The notes below the pieces were generated by a model. The model had not been told where the DNA came from. It saw only the letters and a list, made by a program, of their open reading frames with translations, and ran no database searches. Shown here in pieces: positions 5,969 through 10,231 of a stretch of DNA of 10,231 bases (positions within the stretch are counted from its first letter, which is position 1; each line of letters begins with the position of its first letter). Origin of the DNA: Rhizorhabdus sp. (GTDB lineage: Bacteria; Pseudomonadota; Alphaproteobacteria; Sphingomonadales; Sphingomonadaceae); assembly GCA_004297635.1 (NCBI GenBank), contig SCUQ01000072.1:1-10231 (forward strand), in the 5' to 3' direction. Position numbers and translations under genes: made by a program.

Positions 5969-7728
5969 GCAAAGGCTTCGTCCGACGGCAGCGGCCGGGC
6001 GAAATAATAGCCCTGCGCCACGTCGCAGCCCAGGCCGGTCAGCGTCTCGACCAGATCGGCCGTTTCGACACCTTCGGCGGTGGTGGTCATGCCCAGCGCC
6101 AGGGCAAGGCCGAGGATCGCGCGCACGATCGCGACGGAATCGCGATCCTGCATCATCGGGGCGATGAAGCTGCGATCGATCTTGAGCACGTTGATCGGCA
6201 GCCGCTGGAGATAGGCCAGGCTCGAATAGCCGGTGCCGAAATCGTCCATCGCGATCATCACGTCGAGATCGTGGATCGCACGCAGCACCTTGGCGATGCC
6301 ATCGGGGTCGCTCACGATGCAGCTTTCGGTCAGCTCGATCTTCAGCCGATTGCCGGCCAGGCCGCTCTCGGCCAGCGCCGCCTCGACGGCCGAGACGACG
6401 TCGTCGCGATGAAACTGCACCGCAGAGACATTGACCGCCATATGCACCGGCAGCGGCGATCCCGCCTTGCGGTCCCATTCGGCCAGGGTGCGGGTGGCTG
6501 CACGCAGCGCCCAGCGTCCCAGCGGAACGATCAGTCCGGATTCCTCGGCCACGGGGATGAACTCGACCGGCGAGATCGCACCCTTTTCGGGATGATCCCA
6601 GCGGGCGAGCGCCTCGAAGCCGATCACGCCGCCATTCTTCAGGTCGATCAGCGGCTGAAAGGCGAGATGGAGCTGGTCGCGCTCGATCGCACGGCGCAGC
6701 TCGGTCTCCAGGCTGAAGCGCTGGCGGGCGGTGGTGCTGTCGCACGCCTGGTACAGCTCGGCATGGCCGGAATGTTTGGCGCGCTTCATCGCGAACTGGG
6801 CGTTGCGGATCAGGTCCTCGGCGGCATCCACCGCCGATGTCATCATCGCCGCTCCCACCGCACAGTCGATCTTGATCTCGAGATCGCCCAGCCGGATCGG
6901 GGTAGCGAGGCAGGCCTGCATCCGCCGGGCGGCGCGCATCGCCTCGACAGGATCATCGGCGACGCTCAGCAGAACCGCGAATTCGTCGCCGGCCAGCCGC
7001 GCAAGCACGTCGCCCGCGCGCAGCGCTGATATCAGTCGGCGGGCGACGGTGATGATCAGCTCGTCGCCGGCCAGCGAGCCGACCCCCTCATTGACCCGGC
7101 TGAAGCGGGTGAGGTCGATCAGCAGCACCGCGAACTGCCGGCCCTCGGTCTCGAAATTGAGCATCGCCTGCTCGATATGCTCGGCAAAGGCGGCGCGATT
7201 GGGCAGCCCGGTAAGGCTGTCGCGGAGCATCTGGGTGCGCAGCGAACGCTCACCCTCGACCTGCTGGGTACGGTCGATCAGCGAGACGATACAGCGCGGC
7301 ACCGGTGATTCGGCGGTCGCCAGCCGCGACAGGCGCACCGCGAAATGGCGGCCGCTGATACCGTCGCCCTCCTGCATGTCGAAGCTGCGCTCGCATTCGT
7401 CGCCATCCAGAAAATCGCTGATCACGGGCATCAGCGGCAGGCCGATCCCGGTGCAGATGTCCCGCGCCGGATCCGCCTGGCGTGGCAGGCCATGGCGCGA
7501 GGCGAGGTCCAGAAAAGCGCTGTTTCGCGCCAATATCGTCGGCTTGCGATCGACCAGGCAGATCATCGCGATCGCGATCGGCAGCGTATCGATGAACTCC
7601 TGCTGCGCCGCGGTGCGGGGGGTATCGAGCAGTTCCTGGAGCGCGGCGGGAAGCTGGAGCGCAGGCAACAGGCGATCGTCTCCGGGGCTGACGGAAGAAG
7701 TGACGATCCTGGTTTTTGCCGCCCGCAT
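5944..7728 (-). CDS. PAS-GGDEF-EAL cyclic-di-GMP turnover protein
   Basis: A 594-residue protein with no evident membrane span, so probably cytosolic. A PAS-like sensor (about 45-155) is followed by GGDEF (about 165-325) and EAL (about 335-590). The EAL phosphodiesterase site looks complete: FEALARW (Glu372), VNVSAVQF (Asn433), IELTES (Glu468), DDFGTGYSSL (Asp495/Asp496), LKID (Lys516), AEGVET (Glu552) and AQGYYFARPLP (Gln572). The cyclase signature is AGDEF (246-250) instead of GGDEF, and the usual lysine and glycine-histidine of the substrate pocket are changed (DLTRFSRVNEGVGS). An inhibitory-site RxxD, RAGD (237-240), is intact. The likely net role is c-di-GMP breakdown, controlled by PAS and possibly by GGDEF-bound nucleotide; residual cyclase activity is not excluded. 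The ATG at 7728 has no good SD. It lies 72 bases downstream of parC on the same strand. Confidence 0.93.
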   Translation of the reverse strand: MRAAKTRIVTSSVSPGDDRLLPALQLPAALQELLDTPRTAAQQEFIDTLPIAIAMICLVDRKPTILARNSAFLDLASRHGLPRQADPARDICTGIGLPLMPVISDFLDGDECERSFDMQEGDGISGRHFAVRLSRLATAESPVPRCIVSLIDRTQQVEGERSLRTQMLRDSLTGLPNRAAFAEHIEQAMLNFETEGRQFAVLLIDLTRFSRVNEGVGSLAGDELIITVARRLISALRAGDVLARLAGDEFAVLLSVADDPVEAMRAARRMQACLATPIRLGDLEIKIDCAVGAAMMTSAVDAAEDLIRNAQFAMKRAKHSGHAELYQACDSTTARQRFSLETELRRAIERDQLHLAFQPLIDLKNGGVIGFEALARWDHPEKGAISPVEFIPVAEESGLIVPLGRWALRAATRTLAEWDRKAGSPLPVHMAVNVSAVQFHRDDVVSAVEAALAESGLAGNRLKIELTESCIVSDPDGIAKVLRAIHDLDVMIAMDDFGTGYSSLAYLQRLPINVLKIDRSFIAPMMQDRDSVAIVRAILGLALALGMTTTAEGVETADLVETLTGLGCDVAQGYYFARPLPSDEAFAYLRDRSA

Positions 7729-7754
7729 GGTCCGACGGCATTAGCAGCGCAGGG

Positions 7755-7780
7755 TTAATGCTCTGTTTCCGAGCACTTAA
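7755..7780. promoter_or_regulatory. Bulged inverted repeat in the parC / PAS-GGDEF-EAL gap
   Basis: TTAATGCTC (7755-7763) and GAGCACTTAA (7771-7780) can form a 9-bp stem with one bulged base and a 7-base loop. It sits in the 72-base gap after the parC stop and 27 bases upstream of the start of the c-di-GMP gene, in the most AT-rich part of the gap. It could be an inefficient parC terminator, as no T-run follows, or a leader or operator element for the next gene. No clear -35/-10 pair is seen around it. Confidence 0.35.
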
Positions 7781-7800
7781 TCCTTTGACTACACATGGAC

Positions 7801-10053
7801 TTAGCCGCGGAAGCGATTGTCTCGCGGAAAGCCGACCGGCGGCATGCGCCCCGCCGCCCCGCGCGCCGCGCGCCATGGCGTCAGGTCGGTCTCGCTGCGG
7901 GTGCGGCCGGTTTCGCCGCCCATCGTCCAGCTCAGGCCGTCATCCAGCCTGAAGCTGATCGCATCGGACAATCCGCCATCCTTGTAGCGCTGGATCGTCA
8001 CGCCCTGCCCGCGCGACATGCGCGGCAGCTCACTGAGCGGAAACACCACCATCTTCCGGTTATCGCCGATCGCCGCGATATAATCGTCGCCGGGTGCGAC
8101 CGGATGAATCACCGCCAGCCGTCCCTTGTCGCGCAGATTGACGATCTGCTTGCCCTTGCGGGTCTCGGCCGTCACCTCGGCCATGTCGACGACGAACCCC
8201 TTCCCGTCGGCCGATGCGAGCAGCAGTTCGGCTCCCGGCCGGGCGACCAGCAGGGCGACGACGCGCGCGTCGGCCTCGACATCGGCGAACAGCCGGACCG
8301 GCTCGCCGAAACCGCGACCACCCGGCAGCTTGTCTGCCGGCAAGGTATAGAAGCGGCCCTGATCGGTCGCCAGCAGGATGCGATCGGTGGTCTGGGCCTT
8401 GATGGCATAGGCCGGGCCGTCGCCTTCCTTGAACTTGACCGCCGTGGTCGCGGCGTCGTCCAGATGACCCTTCATCGCCCTGATCCAGCCCCGTTGGGAC
8501 AGGATCACCGTCACCGGCTCGCGCTCGACCATCGCCTCCAGCGGGATTTCGCGCGCGGGCGCGGCCTCCGACAGCGTCGTGCGGCGCGCGCCCAGCGCGG
8601 TCTCCGGGCCATAGCGGGTGCGCAGCGCGGCCAGGTCCCGCTTCATCCGGGTGCGCTGGCGGGCCGGGCTCGCGATCAGCGCCTCCAGATCCTTGCCCTC
8701 GGCATCGAGCGTGTCGCGCTCCTTGCGGATCTCCATTTCCTCCAGCTTGCGCAGGCTGCGCAGCCGCATGTTGAGGATGGCCTCGGCCTGCCGGTCGGTC
8801 AGCCCGAATTCCGCGATCATCACCGGCTTGGGCTCATCCTCCTCGCGGATGATCTGGATGATCCGGTCGAGGTTGAGATAGACGATCAGATAGCCGTCGA
8901 GCAGTTCGATCCGATCGGCGATCTTGGCGAGCCGATGCTGCGATCGGCGGACCAGCACCTCGAACTGATGCTTGAGCCAGGCCGACAGCGCCTGGGCCAG
9001 GCTCATCACCATCGGCGTCCGGGTATCGTCGAGCACGTTGAGGTTGAGCGAGACACGGACTTCGAGGTCGGTCAGCCGGTAGAGGCTTTCCGTCAGCATG
9101 TCCGCATCGACCGTCCGGCTGCGCGGCTCGAGGATGATGCGGATATCCTCGTCGCTCTCGTCGCGGACATCGGCCAGGATCGGCAGCTTCTTCTCGTTGA
9201 TCAGCTCGGCGATCGCCTCGATCAGCTTCGATTTGGGGACCTGATAGGGAATCTGGCTGACGACGAGGTGCCAGCCCCCGCCCTTCTCGTCGACCTTCTC
9301 GATCAGCGCGCGGACACGGAATGCGCCACGACCGCTGGCATAGGCGTCGGCGATCGACTGCGCGCCATCCACCAGCACGCCGCCGGTCGGAAAATCCGGC
9401 CCGCGAACGAACTGCATCAGCTCCGCGCTGTCGGCCTCGGGCTTGTCGATCAGGTGGACGGCCGCGTCGACCAGCTCGGCGACATTGTGCGGCGGGATCG
9501 AGGTCGCCATGCCGACGGCGATGCCGCTGGCGCCATTGGCCAGCAGATTGGGGAACAGGCCGGGGAAGATTTCGGGCTCTTCCTCCTCGCCATTATAGGT
9601 GGGGCGGAAATCGACCGTACCCTCGTCGAGCCCGGCCATCAGCTCGCCGGCCGCCGCCGTCAGCCGCGCCTCGGTATATCGCATGGCCGCGGCATTATCG
9701 CCGTCGACATTGCCGAAATTGCCCTGCCCGTCGACCAGCGGGTACCGCAGCGAGAAGGTCTGGGCGAGGCGGACCATGGCGTCATAGACCGACTGGTCGC
9801 CGTGCGGGTGATATTTGCCGATCACGTCGCCGACGACGCGCGCGCATTTCTTGTAACCCGCGGTCGGATCGAGCCGCAGCAGCCGCATCGCCCAGAGCAG
9901 CCGCCGATGAACCGGCTTCAGCCCATCGCGGACATCGGGCAGCGACCGCGCGGTGATCGTCGACAGCGCATAGACGAGATAGCGGTCGGACAGCGCGCTA
10001 TCGAAGGGGGTGTTGCGGATGCTGTCGTCGGGCAGCTCGGCGATATCGGTCAT
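7801..10053 (-). CDS. parC: DNA topoisomerase IV subunit A (ParC)
   Basis: This 750-residue subunit, with ParE, decatenates daughter chromosomes by double-strand DNA passage. The N-terminal breakage-reunion domain is well conserved: [28 protein letters not shown] (24-51), the helix and loop [18 protein letters not shown] (81-98), and the active-site tyrosine Tyr126 in [11 protein letters not shown] coiled-coil arm with [22 protein letters not shown] follows, then a C-terminal beta-pinwheel (about 510-720). ParC is chosen over GyrA because the pinwheel has no QRRGGKG-type GyrA box and the protein is much shorter than typical GyrA. At the position of E. coli ParC Ser80 this protein has Gln87, and at Glu84 it has Asp91. 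The ATG at 10053 has no strong SD. It is the second leftward gene after a LysR gene, with a 48-base gap. Confidence 0.95.
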   Translation of the reverse strand: MTDIAELPDDSIRNTPFDSALSDRYLVYALSTITARSLPDVRDGLKPVHRRLLWAMRLLRLDPTAGYKKCARVVGDVIGKYHPHGDQSVYDAMVRLAQTFSLRYPLVDGQGNFGNVDGDNAAAMRYTEARLTAAAGELMAGLDEGTVDFRPTYNGEEEEPEIFPGLFPNLLANGASGIAVGMATSIPPHNVAELVDAAVHLIDKPEADSAELMQFVRGPDFPTGGVLVDGAQSIADAYASGRGAFRVRALIEKVDEKGGGWHLVVSQIPYQVPKSKLIEAIAELINEKKLPILADVRDESDEDIRIILEPRSRTVDADMLTESLYRLTDLEVRVSLNLNVLDDTRTPMVMSLAQALSAWLKHQFEVLVRRSQHRLAKIADRIELLDGYLIVYLNLDRIIQIIREEDEPKPVMIAEFGLTDRQAEAILNMRLRSLRKLEEMEIRKERDTLDAEGKDLEALIASPARQRTRMKRDLAALRTRYGPETALGARRTTLSEAAPAREIPLEAMVEREPVTVILSQRGWIRAMKGHLDDAATTAVKFKEGDGPAYAIKAQTTDRILLATDQGRFYTLPADKLPGGRGFGEPVRLFADVEADARVVALLVARPGAELLLASADGKGFVVDMAEVTAETRKGKQIVNLRDKGRLAVIHPVAPGDDYIAAIGDNRKMVVFPLSELPRMSRGQGVTIQRYKDGGLSDAISFRLDDGLSWTMGGETGRTRSETDLTPWRAARGAAGRMPPVGFPRDNRFRG

Positions 10054-10101
10054 GGCTTAGCTGTAGCGGGGAAAATGGGGCGTGGGGAAGCCTCTTCGAC
10101 G

Positions 10102-10231
10102 TCAGGCCGCCTCCACCTCGGCCATTATCCACTCGCGAAAGGCCTTCACCTTGGCGGCATTGTGCCGGTGCTCGGGATAGACCAGCCAGAAGCTGCCGCC
10201 GCGGCCGACATGCGGGAAGATCTGCACCAGC
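10102..10231 (-). CDS. LysR-type transcriptional regulator, C-terminal fragment
   Basis: Only the last 42 codons and the TGA stop (10102-10104) are in the window; the gene enters from the right edge. The peptide LVQIFPHVGRGGSFWLVYPE, followed by KVKAFREWIMAEVEAA, matches the end of the substrate-binding domain of LysR-type regulators. The FWLVYP strand followed by a KVxAFRxWI helix is typical of the GcvA-like branch. The DNA-binding helix-turn-helix would lie outside the window. It precedes parC on the same strand by 48 bases with no clear terminator between, but a regulatory link to parC is not implied. Confidence is limited by the short fragment. Confidence 0.75.
   Translation of the reverse strand, partial: LVQIFPHVGRGGSFWLVYPEHRHNAAKVKAFREWIMAEVEAA

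Noticed and set aside
4786..7029. A 747-residue rightward open frame
   Set aside because: It is the second frame of cca followed by antisense of the PAS-GGDEF-EAL gene, very rich in Arg and Gly as expected from GC-rich shadow frames.
7755..7780. Full CtrA binding site
   Set aside because: The TTAA halves are 18 bases apart instead of the 7 expected for a CtrA site.
10125..10133. TTATCCACT, one base from a DnaA box
   Set aside because: It is a single copy within LysR coding sequence and easily arises by chance.

Overview
The window is GC-rich chromosomal DNA with dense coding, short gaps and many 4-base gene overlaps. Gene content and protein style (alphaproteobacterial-type ParC, the DUF1285 / CoA pyrophosphatase / CCA-transferase gene row, a conserved secreted protein of the kind found in sphingomonads) suggest an alphaproteobacterium, most likely of the Sphingomonadaceae. 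This is a judgement from remembered protein families; no database search was run. I see no insertion sequence, phage gene, CRISPR array, tRNA or rRNA.

Layout. Positions 1-960 (+) encode a predicted secreted protein of unknown function. It converges on a leftward pair, 1009-2174 (-): an SDR enzyme with the marks of a pteridine reductase (PTR1/FolM type), followed with a TGATG overlap by dihydroneopterin aldolase (folB). Upstream of this pair, 2175-2298 holds a perfect hairpin and three 9-mers resembling DnaA boxes, spaced exactly 11 bp apart. Next is a leftward glutathione S-transferase (2299-2934), divergent from a rightward gene row at 3019-5968: a GNAT acetyltransferase (TTG start), a DUF1285 protein, a CoA-pyrophosphatase-type Nudix hydrolase and the CCA-adding enzyme. 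The last three are joined by GTGA and ATGA overlaps.

The rightward row collides tail to tail, with 25 bp of shared coding sequence, with a leftward PAS-GGDEF-EAL cyclic-di-GMP protein (5944-7728). Upstream of that on the same strand are topoisomerase IV subunit A (parC, 7801-10053) and the C-terminal end of a LysR-type regulator that runs off the right edge (10102-10231).

Functionally this is mostly a housekeeping region: folate/pterin metabolism, CoA or nucleotide clean-up, tRNA maturation, chromosome decatenation and one second-messenger enzyme. I found no convincing new multi-gene system. The points most worth a second look are the pteridine-reductase-like partner of folB, the phased DnaA-box triplet in front of it, the altered cyclase motif beside an intact I-site and EAL site, and glutamine at the quinolone-contact position of ParC.
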